Of a DNA stretch of 64,000 nt, positions 1 through 12,531 are shown one piece after another. The stretch's first letter is position 1. Each line of letters opens with the position of its first letter. Origin of the DNA: Ancistrus triradiatus (taxonomy: Eukaryota; Chordata; Actinopteri; Siluriformes; Loricariidae); the NCBI GenBank assembly GCA_025084515.1, contig JAJAGP010000208.1, positions 186,001 through 250,000 on the forward strand. Reading direction: 5' to 3'. A program made the translations under genes and the position numbers. Under the pieces are notes generated by a model. The model did not search any database and was not told where the DNA came from. It saw nothing but the letters and a program-made list of their open reading frames with translations.

Positions 1-230
1 AATTTTTTCACAGCATTCATTTCCCTTCAATCCTGAACAATTCCCCAGTCTTTGCTAGGAAAAAACACTCCACAAAATAATGCTGCCACCACCTCTCTTC
101 ACTGCAGGGATGGTGGATTTTGGGTGGTATGTTGTGTTTGGTTTTCAGTTGCATTGATTGGATTTCAGTCCAATATTGCAATTTTGGTGTCATCTAAACT
201 TTAGTGCATTGCTTAAAAAGCACAAACAAG
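1..230 (-). mobile_element. Tc1-like transposon relic (edge of window)
   Basis: The segment resembles, in antisense, the stretch of a common fish Tc1-like transposase around the 'GGGSIMLW'-type block: ATGCTGCCACCACC followed by CACTGCAGGGATGGTG. It is cut by the window start and has no open frame. The same family appears to be present at 28100-29130. Recognition rests on remembered family similarity, so subfamily assignment is uncertain. Confidence 0.5.
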
Positions 231-1130
231 ATTCAGTATGACACTGTTATAATGTGACAAATGTTAAGAATTTTGTCAATGATTGATGATGATGATTTTC
301 TATAGGCACTGTAAAAGTAAATATGACAAGATATGGCAAACATATTCATTAGGATAGGAAAGTTCTTTTGAAAAATCCTTATCAGAAGATAAAAGTATTT
401 TCTTGCAACTACATCAAATCTTTTATACTACCACACCTAAACTAAGGTGTGTAGTCACTGATTATACTTTCGTAGTGAGACATAAAAAATACAATTTCAC
501 TCATGCAAGAGAAGGAAAATAATATCTTAATCACTGAATTTTATTATCATGTGTTGTGACACTGAATTGTGCTTCATTGAAATTTAGTTTTTGTGTGATT
601 TTTTTTTTTTTTTGTTCGTATGTCTTAATTTTTAGCAAAAAGCAGTAAGCCTCAGAGCCCCAGTGCAGAAATTGTACTGCTGGAAGGCACATTTTTACTA
701 CTGCAACTACACCTCTTATTTTACTCATCTAGGTGCTATGCAGGCAATTCCTGCCTGGGGCTACAAGAGTGACTAACAAGGAATATTATGAATGAACAGT
801 ATATTACAAACATGTTCATGAAGAACTATGAGATGAAAAAGAATAAAAAATAAACAGATAATACAAATAAATAAATAAATAAATAAATCATCATAATAAT
901 AATAATAAAAATAAAAATAATAATAATAATAATTAAAAAGCAGAAATTAAATAAACTTGCTTTGCTGATTTTCACATCAGTGCATTATAAAAGTTTTATA
1001 AAACCACAGTGCCTTTTTTATGTCCTTCTATTTAATATCACTATATTTAGATACTAAGAGCACAGAAAACACCTGATTAATCACATTTTTTATTTATTCC
1101 AATATATATATATATATACACACATATATA
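231..1130. other. AT-rich intergenic spacer with microsatellites
   Basis: No gene is recognised. The stretch is strongly AT-rich and includes an (AAAT)n tract at about 864-889, an (AAT)n tract at about 892-935, and a TA/CA tract just before 1133. The 65-codon frame on the minus strand at 531-728 has no recognisable features and is best explained by chance. Confidence 0.6.
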
Positions 1131-1132
1131 TA

Positions 1133-2226
1133 TTAGTCAGCCACTGATTGTGCAAGGTCTGTAATTTTCATCACAGGTACACTTCAACTATGAGAGACAA
1201 AATGGGGGAAAAATCCAGGAAATCACATTGTAGGATTTTTAAAGAATTTAATTGTAAATCATGGTGAAAAATAAGTATTTGGTCACCCACAAACAAGCAA
1301 GATTTCTGGCTCTCACAGATCTGTAACTTCTTCTTTAAGAAGCTCTTCTGTCCTCCACACATTACCTGTATTATTGGCACCTGTTTGACCCCGTTATCTG
1401 TATAAAAGACACCTGTCCACAGCCTCAAACAGTCAGACTCCAAACTCAACCATGGCCAAGACCAAAGAGCTGTCGAAGGACACCAGGAAGAAAATTGTAG
1501 ACCTACACCAGGCTGGGAAGTTGCATCCCAGTTGCATCTGCTGAGTTGCATCCCAAGAACACCATACCTACTGAGAAGCATAGGGGTGGAAACATCATGC
1601 TTTGGGGCATTTTTTCTGCAAAGGGGACAGGACGACTGATCCGTGTTAAGGGAAGAATGAATCATGAGATTTTAAGTCAAAAACCTCCTTCCATCAGTAA
1701 GAGCATTGAAGATGGAACGTGGCTGGGTCTTCCAGCATGACAATGATCCCAAACACACCACTCGGCCAATGAAGGAGTGGCTCCGTAAAAAGCATTTCAA
1801 GGTCCTGGAGTGGCCTAGCCAGTCTCCAGACCTCAACCCCATAGACAATGTGTGGAGGGAGTTGAAAATCCATGTTGCCCCAAAACATCACTGCTCTAGA
1901 GGAGATCTGCATGGAGGAATGGGCCAAAATACCAGCTACAGTGTGTGCCAACCTGGTGAAGACTTACAGGAAACGTGTAACCTCTGTCATTACCAACAAA
2001 AGTATTGAGTTGAACTTTTGTTATTGACCAAATACTTATTTTCCACCAGGATTTACAATTAAATTCTTCAAAACTCCTACAATGTAATTTCCTGGATTTT
2101 TTTCCCCTCATTTTGTCTCTCATAGTTGAAGTGTACATATGATGAAAATTAGAGACCTCTCTCATCTTTCTAAGTAGGAGAACTTGCACAATCAGTGGCT
2201 GACTAAATACTTTTTGCCCCACTGTA
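1133..2226 (+). mobile_element. Tc1-like element, internally deleted, dead
   Basis: The terminal regions match each other in inverted orientation: TAGTCAGCCACTGATTGTGC at the left, and the same in reverse ending in TTTTTGCCCCACTGTA at the right. A transposase start (MAKTKELSKDTRKKIVDLHQ) lies at 1452 but is fused by a deletion to the catalytic half. The C-terminal block at about 1706-2008 holds the Tc1 'FQHDNDPKHT' motif and 'PSQSPDLNPI', but the residue after the 34-residue spacer is Asp where Tc1 transposases have Glu, so the D34E motif is broken. Further frameshifts follow. Copies of the same family are at 9660-10704, 26166-26785, 31711 and 41224. Confidence 0.85.
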
Positions 2227-2229
2227 TGT

Positions 2230-3860
2230 ATAAGTATGTGTGTGTGTATCTAGTCTTCTAAAACAAGCTAATATTAACTCTCTTTGCAAATATCAGAATT
2301 TGTCACCCAAAACATGTCTCTCATTCTGGACAGGCCTAAGCTGAATATCAGCCAATCACTGTTGTATAAATATCTACCACAGTCATACCATTTTTGAGTT
2401 CAAGTACTCAAGTAAAATAAGCCCAGATAGCAACCTACACTAGTAGATTTAAAAACTTGCCCAAAAATTTTTGGCAAATTGTTTAATAAAATCACCATAA
2501 TTATGCTGATGGTGAACTTTTTTTCTTACTGCATGACCACTTGGGCCCAAACAATATTTAACCAAGCATTATTAAAATCAGCTTTTTTAAAACTTTCTTT
2601 TCACGACTGTCTGTATGTTGCAATATATAAATAATTGCTATTTCCTACCTAATATTTTCATCAGCACCATACAGAGCTACTGTTGAAAATGACATCAAGA
2701 GATATAATGAGGGAACAGAAGGCAGTAGTTGCAACAAAACTAAACTGCTACATTTTCAATTAAATGTATTTTCGTATTTATCTGCACTTCCGTGTGTCTG
2801 GTAAAGCAAAGAAATTTTCAAGCAGTTTCAAAAGCAAAGTACCCCGTTAAACATTAAGCAGGTGCTCTATTGGGCTACTCAATTAATAACATCTGTTTCA
2901 TTATTTGTTGTTAAGTAGGGGTCATTACAACAGACAATCAGCGTTTTAGATACAAACCTCCCCTTAGCTCAAATTCCAAATTCAGCGTGCAATCTGACAG
3001 TCAGGTTGTGCATTTACAGAACCTGTGGTGGACTGGTGCCTTCTCCAGACCCTCCCCTGCAATGCTTACCAGGATATGTAGAGGAAAAATGGGATGTTTT
3101 TCCTTTAGTAAGTCCAAAGAACCACAAGTGAGAACGATTGCTTTAAAAAGAACATATATTTTTTTGAGAAATCAGCAGTATGACTTGATGATTTATTATT
3201 TTTCATTTTCTTCTCAGTGAATTAATAACATTGATCACTTTTTTCAAAGCTTCCATATCTACCTTTAATAGTCTTTTCCTATGCAACTGACATGTATGTA
3301 ACTATTATGACACAATGCCTTCTAATATGTTAATAAAAGTGCCATATTCACATTCAGTATTGTCTTACATAACTGTTGGCATCCACAGTACACCGATGTG
3401 AATGAATATTTTTGAGTTTATTTAAATGTAAAATGTATAATTATTATATTCACTTGAGCTTAATGTTATCAATAGTTAATATTTCTGCAACTGATATTTA
3501 ATTTACCTCACCATGAGGTACACTACCCAAAAGTAGCCTCCTTTTATAGCAGTGGGAGAAGCACTTTTACACCATCTTGTCGCAAGACCCAGTTTACAGC
3601 TGTAATCATTTACATATCTGCCTGCAGCGTAATTGCATGCCGAATTTTGCAGCAATCCGACATTTCTTTCTGGGTCCTTTGTTTTTTTGTTTTTTTTCAA
3701 TGACTGTATTTCAAACAAGTGGTTTAAATGTCCCTGTTTTTTGTAGAGCAAACAAAGTTATTCTCTACTAAGACTCTACATAGACTCCCAGGACCAAATA
3801 CTGACTTTTTAAATTAACCTTCTGAAATTTTAAAGTGAAAATAAAGTTTCATTTTATTAG
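2230..3860. other. Intergenic spacer, nothing recognised
   Basis: AT-rich single-copy-looking DNA. Short open frames (for example 2987-3220 + and 3503-3751 -) show no motifs, no plausible splice continuation and no homologous neighbour, and I do not regard them as genes. Confidence 0.5.
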
Positions 3861-3865
3861 CTGAT

Positions 3866-4195
3866 GAAGTCCTGGCTTGGTACCCTGGGCAGCACTGTGG
3901 GCTCACAGTGAGAAAGTCCTGGGCTCAATCCCAGGTGGAGTGGTCTGGGTCCTTTCTGTGTGGAGTTTGCATGTCCTACCTGTGTCTCTGGAGGCTTACT
4001 CCAGGTTCTCTGGTTTCCTCCCAAAGATGTGTGTTAGGTTAATTGGTGTCTCTAAAGTGTTCAAGTACATGTGCCCTATGATGGATTGGCACCCTGTCTA
4101 GGGTTGTTCCTGCTTTGCGCCCTATGTTGCCAGCTAGGCATGGCTTTCCTATAAAGGATTAAGTGGATAAGAAAGTGAATGAATGGAAGTCCTAA
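3866..4195 (+). mobile_element. tRNA-derived SINE
   Basis: It begins with a tRNA-like head: GGCAGCACTGTGGGCTCACA resembles an A box, and GGGCTCAATCCC resembles a B box (GGTTCRANYCC). The common fish SINE body follows (TGTGTGGAGTTTGCATGTCC), with a GATGGATTGGCACCCTGTCTA block and a tail ending AGAAAGTGAATGAATGG. The copy is diverged. It is not a functional tRNA gene because no cloverleaf or acceptor stem can be drawn. Confidence 0.75.
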
Positions 4196-4360
4196 TTTAA
4201 CAGGTGACATTTATTAGCTGACAAAGCTGACTTCCATATATATGTGGAGAAAGAAAATTACCCTTTACAGACAGCATTTACATCTATTTTCGAATTGTAT
4301 TTCCCAGCATGTCATAGGTGCCACCCACAAACCCATCCACACCGTAGATCTGGTCTTTAT

Positions 4361-5912
4361 ATACTGGTCCTTCTCAAAAAATTAGCATATTGTCATAAAG
4401 TTAGTTCTTTTCCGTAATGTAATGATAAAAATTAAACTTTCATATATGTTAGATTCACTGCACACCAACTGAAATATTTCAAGTCTTTTATTGTTTTAAT
4501 ACTGATGATTTTGGCATACAGCTCATGAAAACCCACAAATCTCACAAAATTAGCATATTTCATCTGACCAATAAAAGAAAAGTGTTTTTAATACAAAAAA
4601 AGTCAACCTTCAGATTATGATGTCCATTTATGCACTCAATACTTGGTCGGGAATCCTTTTGCAGAAATGACTGCTTCAATGCGGCGTGGCATGGAAGCAA
4701 TCAGCCTGTGGCACTGCTGAGGTGTTATGGAGGCCCAGGATGCTTCGATAGCGGCCTTAAGCTCATCCAGAGTGTTGGGTCTTGCGTCTCTCAACTTCCT
4801 CTTCACAATATCGCACAGATTCTCTATCGGGTTCAGGTCAGGAGAGTGGGCAGGCCAGTTGAGCACAGTAATACCATGGTCAGTAAACCATTTACCAGTG
4901 GTTTTGGCACTGTGAGCAGGTGCCAGGTCATGCTGAAAAATGAACTCTTCATCTTCATAAAGCTCTTCAGCAGATGGAAGCATGAAGTGCTCCAAAATCT
5001 CATGATAGCTAGATGCATTGACCCTGCCCTTGATAAAACACAGTGGACCAACACCAGCAGCTGACATGGCACCCCAGACCATCACTGACTGTGGGTACTT
5101 GACACTGGACTTCAGACATTTTGGCATTTCCTTCTCCCCAGTCTTCCTCCAGACTCTGGCACCTTGATTTTGAATGACATGCAAAATTAGCTTTCATCCG
5201 AAAAAAGTACTTTGGGACCACTGAGCAACAGTCCAGTGCTGCTTCTCTGTAGCCCAGGTCAGGCGCTTCTGCCGCCGTTTCTGGTTCAAAAGTGGCTTGA
5301 CCTGGGGAATGCGGCACCTGTAGCCCATTTCCTGCACACGCCTGTGCACGGTGGCTCTGGAATCGGCCCTTCTCCACAATCCTCCTCAGGGTCCGGTCAC
5401 CTCTTCTCGTTGTGCAGCGTTTTTGCCACACTTTTTCCTTCCCACAGACTTCCCACTGAGGTGCCTTGATACAGCGCTCTGGGAACAGCCTATTCGTTCA
5501 GAGATTTCTTTCTGTGTCTTACCCTCTTGCTTGAGGGTGTCAATGATGGCCTTCTGGACAGCAGTCAGGTCGGCAGTCTTACCCATGATTGCGGTTTTGA
5601 GTAATGAACCAGGCTGGGAGTTTTCAAAAGCCTCAGTAATCTTTTGCAGGTATTTAGAGTTAATTCGTTGATTCAGATGATTGGGTTAATAGATCGTTTA
5701 GAGAACCTTTTCATGATATGCTAATTTTGTGAGATTTGGGTTTTCATGAGCTGTATGCCAAAATCATCAGTATTAAAACAATAAAAGACTTGAAATATTT
5801 CAGTTGGTGTGCAATGAATCTAAAATATATGAAAGTTTAATTTTTATCATTACATTATGGAAAAGAATTAACTTTATCACAATATGCTAATTTTTTTTAG
5901 AAGGACCAGTAT
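4361..5912 (-). mobile_element. Tc1-like transposon with long terminal inverted repeats
   Basis: The element is bounded by ATACTGGTCC on the left and GGACCAGTAT on the right, inside inverted repeats of roughly 200 bp that contain TTAGCATATT and GATGATTTTGGCATACAGCT. TA dinucleotides flank it, as expected for Tc1/mariner TA target sites. It is the best-preserved transposon of the window. The transposase reads on the minus strand from 5586, but frameshifts split it, so it is unlikely to be autonomous. Confidence 0.92.
4636..5586 (-). pseudogene. Tc1-like transposase, frameshifted
   Basis: The N-terminal helix-turn-helix part begins at 5586 (MGKTADLTAVQKAIIDTLKQ) and includes 'QKEISERIGCSQSAVSRHL', a paired-type DNA-binding segment. 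The catalytic part lies at 5184-4636 in another frame. Visible motifs are 'FQHDLAPAHS' and 'SPDLNPIEN'; Asp and Glu are separated by exactly 34 residues, the D34E arrangement of Tc1-type DDE transposases. The upstream part of the catalytic core is spread over the frame at 5431-5009. At least two frameshifts separate the segments. The product would bind the inverted repeats and cut and paste the element at TA sites, but this copy cannot encode it whole. Confidence 0.88.
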
Positions 5913-5914
5913 AT

Positions 5915-6356
5915 GACAGAAATACATGCAACTGTTCACAATATCCACAAAGAAAGCTGCGTCTGATAACCTTATCTTTTTTAATTAGAAATAAATATGG
6001 GTTCTAATACTGGTACCTGCCTACACAAGAAGCATGTGCTCACTCCATAGACTGCATTAGCTATCCTCGAGGGTCTTCAACACCTTGTCTCAATGTGTAG
6101 TGTGCCAAGAGAACATCGAGACCAGAATTATCTGAGATGAAGAACCAGGAGACCCAGCCTTTCATAATCAGCAGAGCTGTATGGAACAATCATGATTGAT
6201 TACATAGTCACACTAGTCTTAACCTGCAAGCATTTGCACCTATTTACTAACTTGCTTTCAATTATTACTTTAATTATAATTATAAATACCCTTATAACAT
6301 AGCCTAACTTCCATAAACACATAACTGTGAGTCTCTCACTTCATTCATAATCATTT
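5915..6356. other. Intergenic spacer, nothing recognised
   Basis: AT-rich DNA between the Tc1-like element and a SINE. No exon-like frame or repeat family was recognised. Confidence 0.45.
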
Positions 6357-6515
6357 ACAGCATTTAGCAAAGGCCCTTATCCACAGCAACTGATGCAATT
6401 GTTGGTTAAGGATCTTGCTCAGTGAATCAACAGTGGCATCTTGGCAGAGATGGGATTTGAACCCTCAACTTTTTGATTTATAGTCCAGTATCTTAACCAC
6501 TAGGCTCCCACAGTC
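6357..6515 (-). mobile_element. tRNA-derived SINE fragment
   Basis: Read on the minus strand, it has a head with CCTAGTGGTTAAGATACTGG, a B-box-like GGTTCAAATCCCATCTCTGCC, and a body with GGATAAGGGCC and GCTAAATGCTGTAAATG. The same family recurs at 7826, 33056, 49515 and 60811. Confidence 0.8.
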
Positions 6516-6520
6516 CCGAG

Positions 6521-7825
6521 AAAAAAAAGAAGGAATATCTGATATTCACACACACACATTCTATGAGAAGAACTTAACGAATGGTTCCTCTAGCTGTGGA
6601 TTTGGTACTAAAGTCTTTCAAATTCGTATCAATACTGTGATAGTTTTCTGGAATTTAGATCCTGCAGGGAATGTTGAGCATCGACACATACACACCTCTT
6701 TTAGTGTAAGAAGGTCTAACACTTCCCTTTTTTCTAGCACCAATGGTCTAAGAGCACGAAGCTCCGCACTTGTCAGTTTAAAAGAATACATTGTCCCATT
6801 TGCTAGTTTCTGGGTAATATGGGCCAGTATGTTACTATTTTGTAAGGCTATCATGGCTCCTCCAAATGGAAACAAACCCCAAGCGCAAGCCTGTCTCTGT
6901 TTAAAGAAAATTGAGGTTTTGTGTACCCTTTGTATTCCTGTACAAGGTGACAGGAGGTATGACAACAGTCAGACAACAAGAGCTGCAACATGCATAATTA
7001 CTGAGTCAAGAAAATACCCTGTTAGCATAAATCTCATAGAAACCCAGGGGTAGTTGTTCTGTGAAAAACCTATCCCAGATCTTGAGCAAGTTCCTACTAG
7101 ACATAATTCAGCATTTAGAGGTAAATTCTGCTCTCTGCCAACAGGTAATAGCCTATTGTGTTATGATCCGTGCTTAGGTCATTCAGATAATAGTATTTTT
7201 GTCTCTTTCTTGGTGTGGCCATGTCATGTCAACCTGAGCATTTCAGAGGTGGGAGCATTACTGTGTGTTTGTGCTTTATGTCCACACCCCCTGTTCATTT
7301 AAAAATCACACTGATTAATGCTTTGATACTCGTTTGAAACTTATCTTTTAAGACTAGTTTTGAAAAGCTGGTATGATTCTGTTTAATCCTCTTTTTGAAT
7401 GCTTGTAATCGGTTGTTTGGATGCTATATCTTCGGATTGCTGTATTTTAATATTGATTTATACTAAATGGGGTTGTCATTGTCACAACTTTGTTTCAAAA
7501 AACTCCACACTCCAGGGTTGACACTGGAAAAAATTGAGCCCACATATTTAGCTTCGCTCTGTGCATCCTGTCCCTAATATGCTACAGTGCCACACCTGAC
7601 AGTGGTAGAACTTAATCTCCATCTAACATGGAGATAAGCAGCACTCACTTGGGAGTTCAGTTATTCTCATGTTGGTTTGTGTACATGCACTCATGGTCTT
7701 GGGTCAAATTACACATTGCCATAACACATGTCAGATGGGTTCAGTGGTTCAGTCAGCCTAAAGATCATCCTAAAGTGCATAATGTGTATTCAGTCCATCC
7801 AATCTTGAACAGATTATCCAGCAAA
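6521..7825. other. Intergenic spacer with overlapping unassigned open frames
   Basis: At 6618-7053 both strands are open over nearly the same bases: 138 codons on + (6637-7053) and 115 codons on - (6618-6965). Neither shows a recognisable domain, signal peptide or splice continuation. The minus frame contains a run of ordinary mixed composition (for example 'SAELRALRPLVLEKREVLDL') and might be an old TE or exon remnant. No function is proposed. Confidence 0.4.
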
Positions 7826-7957
7826 CTTACATTTACATTTTTGTTACCGGTACTTAGCAAACACTCTTATCCAGAGTGACTTACAACTGATACAATCTTA
7901 CAATTCAAGTTGTGGGTTAAGGGCCTTGATCTTAACCACTAGGCAACCACAGACCTA
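7826..7957 (-). mobile_element. tRNA-derived SINE fragment
   Basis: It is a diverged minus-strand copy with the body block TTATCCAGAGTGACTTACAA and a truncated head ending CTTAACCACTAGGCAACCAC. It has lost the middle of the usual body. Confidence 0.75.
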
Positions 7958-8400
7958 CAGTATTTTTACATATTACAAATCTAAAATGTATGGACTCAAC
8001 CCTAACCCTAGTAATAATAAGTATGGCTGTTATATGTTACCTATTGCATTCATGCGCATGAAAGTATGCATGAGTAACTCTTCTCCTCATAATGTGGACT
8101 CCTTCCCTTGGAAAGGATAAACAATGTACTTGTCTAGATCGAACACTAAACCATCTTTCTTATGGAGGTTACTGGTTACTTGTCTTCCACCTTTTTCAAA
8201 AGGGGGTTACACACAGATAAGCAATAACTGCTTCTTCCAACACAGACACTACAGAGGTTTCACATAAACACTAGCTGCTTCTTTCCCTTTACTCCTACAG
8301 AGGATAAAACCTTCCAAGCCTTCCCAGTAACCTTCTGACTTGATTTCTAACAACGGTGATAGTATTTTCCTATTAACACCATATCCAAACTAACAAATAT
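7958..8400. other. Spacer, nothing recognised
   Basis: No gene or repeat is recognised between the SINE fragment and the LINE 3' end. Confidence 0.4.
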
Positions 8401-8404
8401 GTTC

Positions 8405-9541
8405 TATCATCACTACACTGGTTACCAGTTAAATTCCGCATTGATTACAAAATACTTCTTTTAACTTATAAAGCTCTACATGGCCTGGCCCCACATTATC
8501 TGAGTGAACTCTTAGAGTCTTACAATCCAGCTCGTCTACTTCGTTCGCACGGTGCAGGACTTTTTAGTTCCTAGAATTAGGGGGAAAGGCTTTCTCATAC
8601 ATGGCCCCCCAACTATGGAATAAACTACCCACTTTAGTTCGAGACTCAGACACTCTCCAAAATTTTAAGTCTAGGCTAAAGACATACTTATTTATTTCAG
8701 GCTTTTGACTAGATTCAGACCGAGATGCTTGGCTTGGGTCACTGGGGTCGGAGTCTGGAGTCATGTCTGGCCTGCCTGCCTTGTCTGTTAGCCAGGAGTG
8801 TCGGGTGGGCGGTCTGGCTAAACTGGGCTTCGGTCATCTTGATCTTGACTCATGCATCCTTGCCTTAGACTAAGGGCAGAGCTGGGGGTTCATAGTCAAA
8901 GAGCCTCATGTTGATCAGAGACGTTGGGTTTCTGTCTTCTGTCTCCCGTGGGGTTGCCAATGTCTCATGTGATCCCTCTTGGCTGTGTTACCTACCAGTT
9001 CTCCTCTTTCTAGCTATGCTGCTATAGCTAATGCTGCCGGGGTCTCATGCTAGACATGGCATCAGTGATTGTTAATAGACACTGTGCTCTTAAATCAATA
9101 ACTAATTACATTATCTGTTTTCTCTCCGAGCTGTGTTCTGGTACCAGTTCCTGCCCCAAACATGATGTTCATCTGCTTCAGCTTCACTCAAGCTGCTTCT
9201 GTCATCAGATCCAGCCACATCATACCCAAGCCACTTAATGCCGATGTGCATATTTCACAATCTATTTGAAGTATGACTCCATGACTTTAGTTTCGTTTTT
9301 ACATTTATGATCTACACCGCCCAAGGAGGTTGGGTCTCTTTGAGTCTTGGTCCTCCCAAGGTTTCTTCCTCATAACACGTAGGGAGTTTTTCCTTGCCAC
9401 TGTCGCCCTAGGCTTGCTCAATTTGGAATTGGACGTAGATAATCTAAACTTGTAAAGTTGCTTTGAGATAATGCTCCATTGTAAAAATGCTCCATTGTAA
9501 AAAGTGCTATATAAATAGATCTCAGACTTGACTTGACTTGA
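8405..9541 (+). mobile_element. L2/CR1-like LINE, 5'-truncated copy
   Basis: The copy starts in the C-terminal region of the reverse transcriptase. The block around 8455-8710 encodes an 'ALHGLAPHYLSELLESYNP'-like segment in broken frames, the conserved C-terminal domain of fish L2/CR1-type LINE proteins. A 3' untranslated region of about 800 bp follows and ends with the family tail ACTTGACTTGACTTGAC. The same 3' region occurs in opposite orientation at 11315, 15433, 51330 and 53415, and in the same orientation at 19795 and 32515. Truncation at the 5' end is normal for target-primed reverse transcription. Confidence 0.85.
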
Positions 9542-9659
9542 CAAATACCCAGTCCATCCATGAAGCACAAAGTTCTACAGATATTAACAGCAATCAGTTT
9601 GCAGACATTTTAAAGTCTGAAAAAAGAAGGCAATATATAAACAGCAAGCAGGTTGGTGT

Positions 9660-10704
9660 GAATTAATTTAACTGTGGGAGCAATTGTAAGAAAATGGAAG
9701 ACATACAAGACCATTGATAATCTCCCTCGATCTGGGGCCCCACACAAGATCTTGAAAACTGTGAGAAAAATTCCAGAACTATACGGAGAGACCTGATGAA
9801 TGACCTGCAGAGAGCTGGGACCAAAGTAACAAGGCTACCATCAGTAACACACTACGCCGAGAGGGACTCAGATCCTGCAGAGCCAGGCGTGCCCCCCTGC
9901 TTAAGCCAGTACATGTCCAGGCCCGTCTGAAGTTTGCCAGAGAGCATATCCAGAAGAGGATTGGGAGAATATCATGTGGTCAGATGAAACCTAAATAAAA
10001 GTTTTTGGTAAAAACTCAACTGTAGGAAGAAGAATGCTGAGTTGCATAGCAAGAACACCATACCTACTGTGAAGCATGGGGGTGGAAACATCATGCTTTG
10101 GGCCTGTTTTTCTGCAAAGGGGACAGGATGACTGATCCCTGTTAAGGGAAGAATGAACAGGGCCATGTATCATGAGATTTTAAGCCAAAAAGAGCATTGA
10201 GAGCATTGAAGATGGAACGTGGCTGAGTCTTCCAGCGTGACAATGATCCCAAACACACCGCTCGAGCAACGAAGGAGTGGCTCCGTAAAAAGAATTTCAA
10301 GATCCTGGAGTGGCCTAGCCAGTCTCCAGACCTCAACCCCATAGAAAATTTGTGAAGGGAGTTGAAAGTCCGTATTGCCCCCAAAACAGCACTGCTCTAG
10401 AGGAGATCTGCATGGAGGAATGGGCCAAAATACCAGCTACAGTGTGTTTTTCATTGCCAACAAAAAAATATGTTACAAAGTATTGAGTTGAACTTTTGTT
10501 ATTGACCAAATACTTATTTTCCACCATAATTTTTAATTAAATTCTTTAAAAATCCTACAATGTGGTTTCCTGGATTTTTTTTCTCATTTTGTCTCTCATA
10601 GTTGAAGTGTACCTATGATGACAAATTACAAACCTCTCTCATCTTTCTAAGTAGGAGAACTTGCACAATCAGTGGCTGACTAAATACTTTTTTGCCCCAC
10701 TGTA
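9660..10704 (+). mobile_element. Tc1-like element, degenerate
   Basis: It belongs to the same family as 1133-2226. Blocks of a transposase gene are visible, including 'GIGRISCGQMKP'-like and 'FQRDNDPKHTARATKEW'-like stretches split by stops. The right terminal repeat ends TTTTTTGCCCCACTGTA at 10704. The left end is missing or too diverged to place, and no frame is open over the catalytic domain. Confidence 0.82.
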
Positions 10705-10709
10705 TAGTT

Positions 10710-11310
10710 AAATATATTCAACTCAATCGCAAAGTTCTTGATTTGAAAGATTTAGCCTTATCAGTATTCATGAGTTACACTTCCATATATTTTCATCCAT
10801 CCAAGTCTTTGTCTCCACCACTGAACACACACATACAAGTGACCCTACAATTTCTCTCTGCTATCCTTTACGAAAGACTTGTGCAATTTGAATATACTGT
10901 GCTATGATGTGCCTCTCAAGTATATTGAGATTATACAGTTTTGAAGGAATTAGTGATAGATCTTTTTTATTCACGGCAGAAATGGATGGCATATTTCCAG
11001 TCATGAATTTCTCCTGGCAGCTATAATAAATTTACTATGATAAATCAGCTTTAGGAAGGGACATTTCTGTAAATCACTGCATTCATTGCTGTATGTGTAG
11101 ACACATTTCCCTGTCAGAAAATTCAGTACCACAGTGAGGTTCTTTCTGTAGCCTTCCTGTTTGCACATTTTTACTTTTCCATCCAAAATGATGAAATGGC
11201 TTGTCGAATTAAAGGTTTCAGCTATTTCAGCTGGCTCTTGTTTATTCTGGTTTTATTGTACTTGAAGCTGACATGTTGAACTGGACAGTTAGTATTTTTG
11301 TCGTGTGCAA
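10710..11310. other. Spacer, nothing recognised
   Basis: No gene is seen. Short open frames (10692-10907 +, 11001-11186 -) carry no motifs. Confidence 0.45.
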
Positions 11311-12531
11311 AGTCGTCAAGTCAAGTCAGATTTATTTATATATCGCTATTTACAATGGAGCATTGTCTCAAAAAGACTTTACAATTCTAGATTATCTCCT
11401 AATATCTATGTCCAATCCAAAATTGAGCAAGCCTAGGGCGACAGTGGCCAGGAAAAACTCCCCAAGTGTTATGAGGAAGAAACCTTGGGAGGACCAAGAC
11501 TCAAAAAGGGACCCAACATCCTTGGGCGGCGTAGATGATAAATGTAAGAATTAAACTAATTTATCTAAACTAATAAGTAATGGAGGCATAGTTCAAATAA
11601 AATAATGTAAAATATGCAGATCGGGATTAAGTAGTCCGATATACAGAGTCACTCTAGGATCCTGAGTCTAAGCAGGAAAGTTATTGGAGGAGAGAGAGAG
11701 TTACTGCCCTCTGGTGTGGCCCGAGTATGATGGGGTTGGAGCTGATGACGGAAACAGCTTGAGTGAAGCTGCAGCAGATGAACATCATGTGTGGGGCTGG
11801 AACTGGTACCGACCGGAACACATCTCAGAGAGAAAACAGAAAATGTCATTAATTATTGATTAAGAGCACAGTGTCTATTAACAATCACTGATGCCACGGG
11901 TAGCATGAGACCCCGGCAGCATTAGCTATAGCAGCATAGCTAGAAAGAGGAGAACTGGAAGGTAACACAGCCAAGAGGGATCACATGAGACATCAGCAAC
12001 CACATGGGAGGCAGAAGACAGCAACCCAATGTCTCTGATTACCATACTCATTACACTTTGACTATGAATCCCCAGCTCTGCCCTTAGTCAAGATCAAAAG
12101 TACCGAAGCCCAGTACAGCCAGACCGCCAACCTGACACTTCCGACTAAAGGACAAGACAGGCAGGCCAGACATAACCCCAGACTCTGACCCCAGTGACCC
12201 AAGCCATGCATCCCAGTCTAAATCTAGTCAAAAGCCTGTGTAAATAAGTATGTCTTTAACCTAGACTTAAACATTTGGAGAGTAGCTGACTCTTGAACGA
12301 AAGTGGGAAATTTATTCCATAGTTGGGGGGCCATGTATGAGAAAGCCTTTCCCCCTGCTGTGACTTTTTGAATTCTAGGAACGAAAAGAAGTCCTGTACA
12401 CTGAGAACGAAGTAGATGAGCTGGCTTGTAAGACTCTAAAAGTTCACTCAGATAATGTGGGGCCAGGCCATGTAACACTTTATAAGTTATAAGAAGTAGT
12501 CAAGTCAAGTCAGATTTATTTATATATCGCT

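Noticed and set aside
3866..3960. Possible tRNA gene (A-box and B-box-like sequence)
   Set aside because: It lies in a SINE body with the common fish SINE sequence downstream, and no tRNA cloverleaf can be formed. The same applies to 33056 and 60811.
6637..7053. 138-codon plus-strand frame as a gene
   Set aside because: No domain, no conserved motif, overlapped by an equally open antisense frame, and no splice partners; kept only as an unassigned region.
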